Of a DNA stretch of 64,000 nucleotides, positions 8,085-16,327 are shown one piece after another. Both the position numbers and the translations under genes were made by a program. The notes beneath the pieces were generated by a model. The model worked only from the letters and a program-made list of their open reading frames with translations. It was not told where the DNA came from and searched no databases. Origin of the DNA: Geothrix sp. PMB-07 (GTDB lineage Bacteria > Acidobacteriota > Holophagae > Holophagales > Holophagaceae); NCBI RefSeq assembly GCF_030758935.1, contig NZ_CP132333.1:1922992-1986991 (forward strand), in the 5' to 3' direction. The first letter of the stretch is position 1. Every line of letters starts with the position of its first letter.

Positions 8085-9992
8085 TCACCCCTGGCCAAAG
8101 GCAGAAGGCTTGCTTGGGGGTAAGAGGAAGCGCCCCGGCTGGCGGTTGAAGGCCTTCAGAATGTTCCACCAGAGGTGGCGGCGGGCGGGGCCGTTGAAGG
8201 CCCGGGCGCGCAGGGCGGTCCACAGCGCCAGGGCGAAGGAGACGGTGAAGTTCAGGGTTCCGATGAGGGCGATGCCCAGCAACCCCCACAGGGCCTCAGT
8301 CCAGAGCAGGGCCCCCTGGGCCCAGAGGCTGGCGGAGGCCAGGGCCAGGGAGGCCGACTGAAGGGTGACGTGGCGCACTTCGAGGTGGATGCCCGCGAAG
8401 GCGAAGGCCATGGGCACGAAGACCAGCAGGGCGCCCAAGGCCAGGTAGCCCATGAAGCCTGAGATGTTCCGGTGGACGAACCGGCCCAGCCATTTCGAGC
8501 GGTGGGGGCCCAGCAGCGCCTGGATCCGGCGGCTGCGCGCCAGGGCCTCCGGCAGGTTCCGATAGGCGCTCCAGTTGGCGGCCCAGCCCGCAGCCAGACT
8601 GGAGATCCACAACAGCACGCCCGTGACTGCGGCGAATACGAGCGTCGAGGCATGAAGGGGATGGGTGCCGTGCAGGCTGTGGAGGGCGGTCTCCTGGCTC
8701 AGGGGGCCGTGCCCGGTGAGCCAGATCCAGAGGCCACAGACGGCGAGGGCCGTGGGCATGGCGGCGCAAACATTCCCGATGGTGGCGATGACCTGGGTGC
8801 GGGTGATGGCCGCCACCAGTTCGATTTCCTGTTCCTGGTCCTCACCGTTCTCCAGGGCCCGGGCCAGAGCCGAGGCGGTCATGGCCGGCTGCTTGGAGGC
8901 CAGGCTGAAACCCAGCAGCTGCATGAGGCAAAAACTGGCGGCGTAGTTGAAGGAAAGGAATAGCCCCATGATCAGGGGCGCCAGGGGCAAGGCTGAGCCT
9001 CCGTATTTGAGGAGAGCGGTGCCCGCGGTCAGCAGGCCGCCGCCCGCTGCCGCCCAGCCCGTGGCCTTCCATTCCTGGCGGTTCCGGGCGATGTAGTGTT
9101 CACCGGTGTCGCCGGTGTGCTCCACCATCTTGCGGGCCAGGCGCTTCAGGCTGGTGTTCAGCAGCGTGCCGAGGCTGTGCTGTTCCGCGCTGCCCCGCAC
9201 GAGTTCCAAGGTAAAGGCCGCTCCGTCCCCCTCTCCGTTGGCGAAGGCCAGCAGCTGTTCGATGCGCCGCAGCTGCGCTTCGAGCAGTTCCAGGCGGAAC
9301 ACCAGGTCCGTGGATACGCCTCGGTCATCCAACCGGTCGTGGGCCTGGGACAGGGCGCGCAGGCAGTCGGCATGGCAGCGTTCCCAGGCTGCGCGGACCG
9401 AGGGATTTCCTGGATCGTCGCCGTAGGCCCGTGTCGCGTGAGTGAGGTTGAAGAAGGGCGAATCGGCATCCGTGCCAGCGGCATCCAGGTTCAGGAGATC
9501 CCGCGAAAGCCCCACGGCCGAGGCGCGGTGTGAGAGCAATCGCGCCGCGTGGACCCAGATCTCGCGGGGGGGGGAGAGCACCTGGCCCCAGGCGGCTTTG
9601 ATATCAACAGGCAGGCCCTCGACCCACGCTGCGTCCGAGTCGTGGAGTTCAAGGCGGTCGAGGAGGGCATAAAGATCCCCCTCGGGATCCAGGCGCGGAA
9701 TGACGCGGTCCACCACCCGGAGAAAGCCTTCTCCCAACAGGGAAGTGCGGTCTGGCAGCCCCGTTTCCGCCAGCAGTCGGATGGCCGAGGCGTGGTTCCA
9801 CTCTTCAGATAACGAACCGAGCAGTCCCCGCTCCACCAGGGCCTTGTGAAGCCGCCGCAGACGGCTGGTCCGCCGGGCCTCGCCATCCACGGAATCGAGC
9901 GGGGAGGCCTCCAGCAGCCAGCGCAGGAGCCCCTCGAGCTTTGGGCCTGTGCTGGTGAGCAGGTCATCCAGCCTGGGGTCGGGCAGCGGCAT
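8085..9992 (-). CDS. SpecificRecomb-family membrane protein (often named Gcr, site-specific recombinase)
   Basis: The 635-residue protein matches the family labelled 'site-specific recombinase' (Gcr/SpecificRecomb). The recognisable segments are GEHYIARNRQEW near residue 300, and a following membrane region with FNYAASFCLMQLLGFSLA and SKQPAMTASALA. The N-terminal half is soluble and helical; the C-terminal half has about seven hydrophobic segments. No tyrosine- or serine-recombinase catalytic motif is visible, so the recombinase name rests on family history and an integral membrane function is more plausible. It is the fifth gene of a six-gene run, downstream of an unknown small protein. Confidence 0.82.
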   Translation of the reverse strand: MPLPDPRLDDLLTSTGPKLEGLLRWLLEASPLDSVDGEARRTSRLRRLHKALVERGLLGSLSEEWNHASAIRLLAETGLPDRTSLLGEGFLRVVDRVIPRLDPEGDLYALLDRLELHDSDAAWVEGLPVDIKAAWGQVLSPPREIWVHAARLLSHRASAVGLSRDLLNLDAAGTDADSPFFNLTHATRAYGDDPGNPSVRAAWERCHADCLRALSQAHDRLDDRGVSTDLVFRLELLEAQLRRIEQLLAFANGEGDGAAFTLELVRGSAEQHSLGTLLNTSLKRLARKMVEHTGDTGEHYIARNRQEWKATGWAAAGGGLLTAGTALLKYGGSALPLAPLIMGLFLSFNYAASFCLMQLLGFSLASKQPAMTASALARALENGEDQEQEIELVAAITRTQVIATIGNVCAAMPTALAVCGLWIWLTGHGPLSQETALHSLHGTHPLHASTLVFAAVTGVLLWISSLAAGWAANWSAYRNLPEALARSRRIQALLGPHRSKWLGRFVHRNISGFMGYLALGALLVFVPMAFAFAGIHLEVRHVTLQSASLALASASLWAQGALLWTEALWGLLGIALIGTLNFTVSFALALWTALRARAFNGPARRHLWWNILKAFNRQPGRFLLPPSKPSAFGQG

Positions 9993-10028
9993 CAGGACTC
10001 CGGGGGGAGCCTTCAGGGTGCCACACTC

Positions 10029-10535
10029 TTAGGAAGTCGCACCAAACCGGCGGGATTGGTTCTTCCGGGTGCCATTGAGGAACTGTTCGACCGCCACCGG
10101 ATCCACCGTGGCGGGTGTGCCTGACCACCGCTGGGAGGGCTTCAGCATGATCAGCATGTCCTCGGGGCAGCCGACCTGTTCGTACAGGCGCTCCACGCTG
10201 CGGGCCAGCTGATCCGCGGTGGTTTCCGTGGCCAGGGCTTCGCGCAGCAGGGCCTCGCGCCAGCGGTCCTGGGCCTGGGACCAGCGGGAGCTGCCGGGGC
10301 GGGGGGTCTTGCCCACGGCCTCGGCGCAGGCGGCCCAGAGGTGCGCTTCGAAATTCTTCAGGGCAGAGCCTTCCAGGGCCCGCAATCGCTGGACGGCCAG
10401 GCCGTCTCCGGTGGCGGTCACCTGGATTTCTAAGGAAGTGAGAAACCCGAAATCGTAGCCCGTGACGAGGTCATCCCAGGTGAGGGGGCCGATGTGGTTC
10501 TCGAAGGCTTCAAGGGGGGAGCTGGCGGGCGTCAT
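10029..10535 (-). CDS. hypothetical protein in the agmatinase-SpecificRecomb operon
   Basis: A 168-residue soluble protein that I do not recognise. It has no signal peptide or membrane segment, is mostly helical in composition, and ends with a basic tail (NGTRKNQSRRFGATS). The start at 10535 is chosen for the GAGG five bases upstream, which overlaps the stop of the preceding agmatinase-like gene (seven bases apart). The open frame extends upstream to 10616 but that part is antisense-like and proline-rich. Its position between an agmatinase-type enzyme and a membrane protein suggests co-expression; function is not inferable. Confidence 0.7.
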   Translation of the reverse strand: MTPASSPLEAFENHIGPLTWDDLVTGYDFGFLTSLEIQVTATGDGLAVQRLRALEGSALKNFEAHLWAACAEAVGKTPRPGSSRWSQAQDRWREALLREALATETTADQLARSVERLYEQVGCPEDMLIMLKPSQRWSGTPATVDPVAVEQFLNGTRKNQSRRFGATS

Positions 10536-10542
10536 GGGAACC

Positions 10543-11481
10543 TCAGGCGAGAAGGTGGAGGGCGAGGTGGACGGCCACGCGGGCGCTGGCTTCGGCGCCA
10601 TCCAGCGTGGGAGCAAGTTCCATGAGATCGGCGCCCACCCAGGGCTCGGCCCATTGGCGGGTGCCGTGGATGAGGCGGATGGTTTCGGGCAGGCTCAGGC
10701 CGCCGGGCACGGGCTCAGCCACTGCGGGCACGAGCATGGGATCCAGTGCATCCAGGTCGAGGCTCAGGTAGGCAGGGCCCTGACCCACGGCGGCGAGATC
10801 CTCTTTCAAACGCAGGGACAGCAAGGGATCGCGCAGATCCGCGGGGGTCCACATGCGCACGCCCACGGCGGACAGGAAGGCCAGTTCGTCGTCGTCGAAG
10901 CGTGGGGCCCGCAGGCCCGCCTGCATGGTGCGCTCGGGAGCCACCAGCCCCTCTTCGATGGCCTGCCGGAGCCAGGTGCCGTGATGGATGTCCGTGCCCC
11001 AGGCGGCGCCATCGGCGGCATCAGGATGGGCATCCACGTGCAACAGGCCCAGGGGCCCGTGTTGGCGCGCCAGGGCACGCAGGGCGCCAAGGGTGAGCGA
11101 GTGGTCACCGCCCAGCATGAGGGTGCGGCAGCCGTTCATGGCCCAGGCGCCGATGGTGGCCTGGACGGTTTCCAGCGCCTCCTTCAGGGAGAAGGGCAGA
11201 GCGGGGATGTTGCCGCCATCCAGCCAGCCCTGGGCGGCGGGGGATCCGAAGACGGGCCGTCCTTCCCGAAGTCGGTCAGGCATGGGATGCGAGCCCACGC
11301 CCATGGAGGCGGCACGCATGGCCCAGGGGCCCAGGCGCGCGCCAGGACGGTTGATGACGCCCGCATCGCAGGGCGCGCCCAGCACCACGCCCGTGGCACG
11401 GCACGGATCGATGCAGAGGGGCAGCCCCAGAAAGGGCGTCAGCCCCGTGCGGAGGCCCTGGAACAACACATCAGCGGACAT
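10543..11481 (-). CDS. agmatinase/arginase-family ureohydrolase
   Basis: A 312-residue ureohydrolase with the binuclear manganese ligand motifs GGDHSL, HVDAHPD and SLDLDALDP in the normal order. These enzymes hydrolyse guanidino groups (agmatine, arginine, formiminoglutamate and others) to release urea or a related product. The sequence lacks a feature that would decide among substrates, although the Asp-rich last motif is agmatinase-like. The start at 11481 has CGGAG six bases upstream and overlaps the preceding acyltransferase gene by 11 bases, so the two are coupled. An upstream extension to 11634 is open but lies in the acyltransferase gene. It could supply putrescine from agmatine. Confidence 0.85.
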   Translation of the reverse strand: MSADVLFQGLRTGLTPFLGLPLCIDPCRATGVVLGAPCDAGVINRPGARLGPWAMRAASMGVGSHPMPDRLREGRPVFGSPAAQGWLDGGNIPALPFSLKEALETVQATIGAWAMNGCRTLMLGGDHSLTLGALRALARQHGPLGLLHVDAHPDAADGAAWGTDIHHGTWLRQAIEEGLVAPERTMQAGLRAPRFDDDELAFLSAVGVRMWTPADLRDPLLSLRLKEDLAAVGQGPAYLSLDLDALDPMLVPAVAEPVPGGLSLPETIRLIHGTRQWAEPWVGADLMELAPTLDGAEASARVAVHLALHLLA

Positions 11482-12151
11482 CGGAACTCCGGGGAGCGAG
11501 GGCGGTCTTGAAAGCGGCAATCCAGGCTTCGGCATCCTGGAAATCCGACGGATGCAAAGGATCTTCGGCGGTGACGGTGACGGGTGTGCGGTGGGCGAAG
11601 AGGGTCCGGATGTGCGGCACCAGGGTTTCGTCACCGGTCCAGGGATAGTGCGGCGCCGGGCTGCTCAGGCGCAGGGGCTGGGAAGGAAGGCCCAGGTGGA
11701 AGGCCAGGCGCAGACCGCCTTCGTAGAACGCCGCCAGCCGCTCGCCACGGGTGGTGGTGCCTTCGGGGAAGAGCAGCATGGGGCGGTCCTTGCGCAGCGA
11801 GGCCATGAATGCGGCCAGGGCTGCGGCGCGGCTGGTGGGATCTTCCCGCTCGACGAAGTGGATGCCCGATCGTTGGGCCAGCCGCCCGATGAGGGGATAG
11901 CCCGCCACTTCGCCCTTCGAGATGGTGCCCATGGGCCGCAGGCTCATGAGCACCACGGGATCCACCCAGCTCACGTGGTTGGCCACCCAGAGGGGGAGAT
12001 CCGTCCGCAGGTGCCCTTCGACGTGGAGATCGACGCCCAGCGCCGGCAGCAGACGCCGCGCCCACCGGTGCAATCCGGGTTGCGGCTCCGCTCCGGCGGC
12101 CAGGCGTGGCAGAAGGGCGAAGGTGGGCCAGAGGACACCGGCCCAGGACAT
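11471..12151 (-). CDS. PlsC-family lysophospholipid acyltransferase
   Basis: This 226-residue protein has both LPLAT motifs intact: HxxxxD as ANHVSWVD and the acceptor motif FPEGTTT. A hydrophobic N-terminal segment (WAGVLWPTFALLPRLAAG) would seat it in the inner membrane. It is distinct from the 2328-3137 paralogue, whose second motif is altered. The start at 12151 overlaps the upstream GNAT stop as TGATG, and its own end overlaps the next gene by 11 bases. The GNAT-PlsC pairing recalls acyltransferase pairs that make acylated amino-acid lipids (OlsB/OlsA type), which is worth testing but not shown by the sequence. Confidence 0.87.
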   Translation of the reverse strand: MSWAGVLWPTFALLPRLAAGAEPQPGLHRWARRLLPALGVDLHVEGHLRTDLPLWVANHVSWVDPVVLMSLRPMGTISKGEVAGYPLIGRLAQRSGIHFVEREDPTSRAAALAAFMASLRKDRPMLLFPEGTTTRGERLAAFYEGGLRLAFHLGLPSQPLRLSSPAPHYPWTGDETLVPHIRTLFAHRTPVTVTAEDPLHPSDFQDAEAWIAAFKTALAPRSSDVR

Positions 12152-12687
12152 CACGAAACCAGCTTGAGGCGGGTGTAGCGGGCCCGCACGCGCTCCAGGT
12201 CCTCGCGGGTGATGGCGGACCAGAGGCGGGTGTCGCCGGGGGCGTAGAAATCGTTCACTTCTTCCACCACCCGGGCGCCCAGAGCGTTGTGGACGCTGCG
12301 GGCATCGGTGTTGCCGGGCTCCACGAGGAAGCGGCATTCGTCCACGTTCTCGTTGAGCAGCTTGGAGACCATGGCGCGGATGAGCAGGTAGTTCACCCGG
12401 CCCTTCTGGTATTCAGGATGTACGGCCAGGGTGGCGCAGTAGACCGTGGTGCCCGCCACGAAATTCAGCACATAGCCCACGGGCCGGTCGCCGTCGAGGG
12501 CCAGGAAGCACCAGTCGCGGTAGAGCTCGGTGCACAGCCGCAGATAGTGGGGGCAGAGCTCGCCGGTGCCATCGCCGGACCAGATTTCCGATTCCAGCCG
12601 ACGCAGATGGACGAAGTCCGAACTGCTCAAGGGGCGCACGGTGTAGCGGGCGCCTTCGGGATGGGGCGTGAGGGTCTCGATCGTCAT
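12151..12687 (-). CDS. GNAT-family N-acyltransferase, first gene of a six-gene run
   Basis: A 178-residue GNAT protein. The central strand-helix segment YCATLAVHPEYQKGRVNYLL occupies the acyl-CoA-binding place, with QKGRVN in the position of the usual Q/R-x-x-G-x-G/A loop. A GGGAG lies nine bases upstream of the ATG. It begins a minus-strand run of six tightly spaced genes (GNAT, PlsC, ureohydrolase, unknown, SpecificRecomb, DUF2911) with overlaps at the first junctions. The substrate is unknown; the adjacent PlsC gene allows an acyl-lipid role, but an acetyltransferase for small amines is equally possible given the ureohydrolase. Confidence 0.82.
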   Translation of the reverse strand: MTIETLTPHPEGARYTVRPLSSSDFVHLRRLESEIWSGDGTGELCPHYLRLCTELYRDWCFLALDGDRPVGYVLNFVAGTTVYCATLAVHPEYQKGRVNYLLIRAMVSKLLNENVDECRFLVEPGNTDARSVHNALGARVVEEVNDFYAPGDTRLWSAITREDLERVRARYTRLKLVS

Positions 12688-13113
12688 GGTCGTGTCTCCC
12701 TGGTTCTGAAACCAGGGTCGGTCACGGTGATGACGGCCTCATGGCGGCGTTGGCAATTCCGCGGGAAAAGGGTGAGACCAAGCGGTGACGGGCATCCGCG
12801 GGGCAGGGACGACAAGTGTCGGGCTCGGATGTGACGGAATGATGCGCGCGCCGTCACCGCGGTGGAACATCTTTCGCACCGTTTTGTCTGCGCTTGTCAA
12901 AGGATCCACCACGGAAGCACGGAGCATGGGCACTTCGCAGACGCCAGGTTCGGATCCTCCTCAGGGCATCCGAGCCTGCGCCTGCGAAGGCTTCCGGCCC
13001 TGCCGGAAGCGGCCTTCGGCCTGCCCATGCGGGAGGAACGCGGAGGCCTCCGTGCCACCTCCGTGATTTCAGTGTCTCCGTGGTGGATCTCTATCGCTGA
13101 TGGCGATCTGGCC
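12688..13113. other. gene-free, hairpin-rich spacer between pit and the GNAT operon
   Basis: No convincing coding region lies here; the short open frames on both strands have no start signal or recognisable product. The stretch should contain the promoter for the minus-strand run starting at 12687. It holds an inverted CCACGGA-type array (12902-13089) and, inside it, a perfect 9-base stem GCTTCCGGC/GCCGGAAGC with a CCT loop (12990-13010), followed at once by GGCC-TTC-GGCC. The multiple stems lie directly downstream of the pit stop codon and may end its transcript. Confidence 0.6.
12902..13089. repeat. inverted CCACGGA/TCCGTGG array after pit
   Basis: The left arm (12902-12924) reads GGATCCACCACGGA followed by AGCACGGAG. 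The right arm (13046-13089) contains the reverse complement, TCCGTGGTGGATC, preceded by further CTCCGTG units. The arms flank about 120 bases that contain shorter perfect hairpins. The unit structure (CACGGAG repeated with short spacers) is the same style as the arrays at 16241-16317 and 54035-54151. A role in transcript end formation is inferred from position only. Confidence 0.55.
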
Positions 13114-14109
13114 TCAGAAGAGGGGCGCCACCAGTTTTAGGAAGGCTGCGGCCAGGAGGGCGCTGATGGGAATGGTCAGCACCCAGGCCACCAGGATGTT
13201 CCCGGCCACGCCCCAGCGCACGGCGGACACGTTCATGCTGGCGCCCACGCCCATGATGGCGCCGGAGATGACGTGGGTGGTGCTCACGGGAATGCCCAGG
13301 TGGGCGGTGGTGAAGAGGACGATGGCCGCGGAGGTCTCCGCCGCGAAGCCGTGGATGGGCCGCAGCTTCACGATCTTGGTGCCCATGGTGCGGATGATCT
13401 TCCAGCCGCCGGACATGGTGCCCAGGCCCATGGCTGTGGCGCAGGCCAGCTTCACCCAGATGGGCACGTCGACCTTGGCCCCGTGGGCGGCCAACTTCCC
13501 GTAGGTGATGAGGGCCAGGGCGATGATACCCATGGCCTTCTGGGCATCATTGGTGCCGTGGGTGAAGGCCATGGCCCCAGCCGAGACAAGCTGCAACTTG
13601 CGGAAGGCGACGTTGACGCGGTGGCCCGCCATGCGGCGGCAGATCCAGAGCAGGAGGATGATGATGGCCATGGCGATGAAGAAGCCCACCACCGGCGATA
13701 CCACCAGGTAGGTGGCCACTTCCTTCAGCTTGGTGGTGTGCAGGGCGCCGAGGCCCGCCTGGGCCACCACGGCGCCGGAGAGGCCGCCCACGAGCGCATG
13801 GCTGGAACTGGAGGGAATGCCGAACCACCAGGTGATGAGGTTCCAGACGATGGCTGCCAGCAGGGCCGCCACAATGACGGCGGGAACCACAAACTGGCTG
13901 TCGGCGATGCCTTTGGCGATGGTGGTGGCCACCTGGGTGCCCAGCAGGGCCCCGCCGAAGTTCAGCACTGCGGCCATCATGATGGCGTTCCGGGCGGACA
14001 GCACTCCCGTGGATACCACCGTGGCGATGGCATTGGCGGTGTCGTGGAACCCGTTGATGTAGTCGAAAACCAGGGCCAGCAGGACGATCAGGGCAAGCGC
14101 GAGAAACAT
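13114..14109 (-). CDS. pit: PiT-family inorganic phosphate transporter
   Basis: This 331-residue integral membrane protein is a PiT-family (low-affinity) phosphate/cation symporter. The two inverted family repeats are visible: FDYINGFHDTANAIATVVST near the N-terminus and the second copy with THGTNDAQKAMG near the middle, plus about ten hydrophobic segments. Length is on the short side, typical of bacterial PiT that pair with a DUF47 protein. It sits nine bases downstream of the DUF47 gene and is surely co-transcribed. Together with the nearby pst operon, the cell has low- and high-affinity phosphate uptake encoded within 10 kb. Confidence 0.95.
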   Translation of the reverse strand: MFLALALIVLLALVFDYINGFHDTANAIATVVSTGVLSARNAIMMAAVLNFGGALLGTQVATTIAKGIADSQFVVPAVIVAALLAAIVWNLITWWFGIPSSSSHALVGGLSGAVVAQAGLGALHTTKLKEVATYLVVSPVVGFFIAMAIIILLLWICRRMAGHRVNVAFRKLQLVSAGAMAFTHGTNDAQKAMGIIALALITYGKLAAHGAKVDVPIWVKLACATAMGLGTMSGGWKIIRTMGTKIVKLRPIHGFAAETSAAIVLFTTAHLGIPVSTTHVISGAIMGVGASMNVSAVRWGVAGNILVAWVLTIPISALLAAAFLKLVAPLF

Positions 14110-14118
14110 GGACCGTCC

Positions 14119-14766
14119 TCAGGCGTTGCGCATGACGGTGGAACCCACAACCTTGGCCACCAGCTCGATCTTGTCCGTCGCGTCTTCGATCTGTTCCAGG
14201 AGCTCCTTCCACTTGATGAGTTCAATGGGATCCTTCGGGTCTTCGAACACCTGGGCCAGGGCCGCATGGTAGATGGAGTCGGCCTTGTTCTCCAGGGTGT
14301 GCACGCGCCGGATGCGGTCGCGGATGTCCTTCTGGTTGGACATGTTCCGCAGGGAGCGGATGAGGTGCAGGATTTCCCCGGCGCCTTCCACGATGATGGA
14401 GCTGATCTCGGTGACGGCGGGCATCACGGGCCCGATGCGGTAGAGGATGAGGCGCTCGCAGACCGCGTGGATCTTGTCCACCACGTCATCGAGGGCATGG
14501 GCGAGCGCCATGATGTCTTCGCGCTCGATGGGGGTGACGAAGGTCTGGTTCAAACGGTCGAGGATTTCGCGGGTGATGTCATCGCCGATGTGTTCAAGAT
14601 CCTTCATCTGTCGGCGCAGTTCGGCGAAGCGGGCGGCATCACCGGTGCGGATCTCGCGGTCAAAGAGCTGGGAGGCCTGGTAGGCATTGCCGGCGGCGCT
14701 CTCCAGGAGATCGAAAAACACCATCTCCCTGGGTTTCAGCCAGCGCATCAGGGCATTCAAGGACAT
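14119..14766 (-). CDS. DUF47 (PhoU-like) Pit accessory protein
   Basis: The 215-residue all-helical protein belongs to the DUF47 family, distant relatives of PhoU that occur next to pit genes and are thought to regulate or support the transporter. The acidic/His pattern MKDLEHIGDDITREI and the later HTLENKADSIYH are the family's paired metal-binding E/DxxxD motifs. It is the first gene of a two-gene operon with pit (nine-base gap). Its start lies about 110 bases from the divergent phoR-like gene, so the shared gap holds both promoters. Confidence 0.92.
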   Translation of the reverse strand: MSLNALMRWLKPREMVFFDLLESAAGNAYQASQLFDREIRTGDAARFAELRRQMKDLEHIGDDITREILDRLNQTFVTPIEREDIMALAHALDDVVDKIHAVCERLILYRIGPVMPAVTEISSIIVEGAGEILHLIRSLRNMSNQKDIRDRIRRVHTLENKADSIYHAALAQVFEDPKDPIELIKWKELLEQIEDATDKIELVAKVVGSTVMRNA

Positions 14767-14880
14767 TGGGTTCTCCCGCGATCAACCTTCAACTGTACTG
14801 GGTCTAGCCGGGTAACTGGAGCGTAAATTCAGCACCTGACGGCTGGGCGGAGAGCTTGTGACCGTGTATGGTCGGAGCAC

Positions 14881-16236
14881 ATGGACCAGCTCGACTCACC
14901 GCGCCACGATGGAAATGGAATGCCTGTCTTTCTTGGCCGCGCCATCATCTGCCTGATATCCATGCTGTTCCTTGGCTTCGGCTTGGGCATGAGCGTTCAC
15001 CAGGGCGTCTCTCTTTTGTGGGCTGCCGGTCTGCTGGGCACTTTGGCCCTGGTGCTGGTGCTCATGGCCCGCTGGCAGGTGCGGGCTGTGGCTCAACCCC
15101 TCGATTCTTTGGAACGGGATACGCCACCCAAGGCCCTGCAGGAACTGCCCCGGGCCTGGCTCGCCCTGCAGCGTGAAAACATCGAATTGAAAGAAAAGGT
15201 CGGCCGGGAGGATCGCCTCCTGCCTGGCATCATGGCCCGCTTGGAAGAAGGCGTGCTGCTGTTCGGGGCCCGTGGCGATCTGGAGCAGTTCAATCCTGCG
15301 GCCCAACGGCATCTGGGCTTGGGCGCGCCGCTGGCCAAGGGCATGGCCGTGGGCGATGTCCTCCGGGGACAGGAGGGACTGGATCTGGTGCAGAAGGCCT
15401 ATGGCGGAGTCCCCGGGGAATGGCGCCTGGCGCGGGCCGGGCGCACGCTGAGGGTTCGGGCCATTCCCTTCGCGCCGCATGGCTCGGTGAGCGGGGTGCT
15501 GCTGACCCTGGACGATGTGACCAGCCAGGAGGCGTTGGAGACCACCCGGCAAAAGTTCATCTCCAATGTGAGCCATGAACTGAAGACACCGGTGACGGCC
15601 ATCCGCATCGCCGCCGAGAACCTTCAGGAGGAGAATCTGGACGAGGCCTCCCGGTCCAGCGCCCAGTCCATCATGCGGTCCGTGGACCGCCTCACCCTGC
15701 TGCTGGGCGATCTCTCCGAACTGAGCCGGATCGAGAGCGGCGCCCTTCATCTGGCCCCGGTCCAGCTCGATCTCGCTGCCTTCCTGGATGGGCTCATGAA
15801 GGACTTGCAGCCCCGTGGCGAGGCGCTGGGCGTGGTCCTGGCCCTGGAGGTGGATGCCCCCCAGGGCGCCACCATCCTCGCCGATCCGCTGCGGCTGCAT
15901 CAGGTCATCGAGAACCTGGTGTCCAACGCCCTGAAGTTCAGCCCGGCGCAGGGCCGGGTGAATCTCAGGGTCCGGGTCACCACCCACGGTCAGATCTGGG
16001 AGGTGCAGGATCAGGGCCCCGGCATCCCCGAAGCGGAGCAGGGCCGCATTTTCGAGCGCTTCTACCGCGCCAAGGCTTCCATGGCCAAACCTGGCACGGG
16101 CTTGGGCCTGGCCATCGTGAAACACCTTTGCCGCCTCATGGGCGGAGAAGTGTCCGTGTTCAGCGTTCCGGGCGAGGGCGCCACCTTCAAGGTGATCCTG
16201 CCCCCGCAGATCGAGACTCAGGAACGGCCCCAGTAA
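14881..16236 (+). CDS. phoR: PhoR-like sensor histidine kinase
   Basis: The 451-residue kinase has two N-terminal transmembrane segments (about 18-40 and 44-64) with almost no periplasmic loop, a PAS-like region (about 110-215), a dimerisation/phosphoacceptor domain with SHELKTP (His232) and a HATPase domain with NLVSNALKFS, DQGPGIP and GTGLGLAIV. This is the PhoR design. The gene is on the opposite strand from phoB, pstSCAB and phoU and converges with phoB, an unusual separation. The call as phoR rests on architecture and neighbourhood; an in-frame ATG 13 codons downstream is an alternative start. It probably responds to the Pst-PhoU complex. Confidence 0.82.
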   Translation: MDQLDSPRHDGNGMPVFLGRAIICLISMLFLGFGLGMSVHQGVSLLWAAGLLGTLALVLVLMARWQVRAVAQPLDSLERDTPPKALQELPRAWLALQRENIELKEKVGREDRLLPGIMARLEEGVLLFGARGDLEQFNPAAQRHLGLGAPLAKGMAVGDVLRGQEGLDLVQKAYGGVPGEWRLARAGRTLRVRAIPFAPHGSVSGVLLTLDDVTSQEALETTRQKFISNVSHELKTPVTAIRIAAENLQEENLDEASRSSAQSIMRSVDRLTLLLGDLSELSRIESGALHLAPVQLDLAAFLDGLMKDLQPRGEALGVVLALEVDAPQGATILADPLRLHQVIENLVSNALKFSPAQGRVNLRVRVTTHGQIWEVQDQGPGIPEAEQGRIFERFYRAKASMAKPGTGLGLAIVKHLCRLMGGEVSVFSVPGEGATFKVILPPQIETQERPQ

Positions 16237-16240
16237 AACG

Positions 16241-16317
16241 GGTCCACAGATTTCACAGATTCACACAGATTCCCACTGGGGTTGGATCTGTGGAATCGGT
16301 GGAATCTGTGGATCAAG
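16241..16317. terminator. long imperfect hairpin of CACAGAT units between convergent phoR and phoB
   Basis: The left half (16241-16275) is TCCACAGAT repeated as TTTCACAGAT and TCACACAGAT. The right half (16285-16313) is GATCTGTGG, AATCGGTGG, AATCTGTGG. The two halves are reverse complements over about 30 bases with a few mismatches and a G-rich loop. The element fills the gap between two converging genes, so a two-way terminator is the natural reading. The minus-strand side lacks a long U tract, and the plus side is followed by TTTTGG. Confidence 0.6.
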
Positions 16318-16327
16318 CACTTTTGGT

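Noticed and set aside
8085-9992. SpecificRecomb gene as a mobile element or integrase
   Set aside because: No tyrosine or serine recombinase residues, no att repeats, no flanking inverted repeats; the protein has a multi-pass membrane half.
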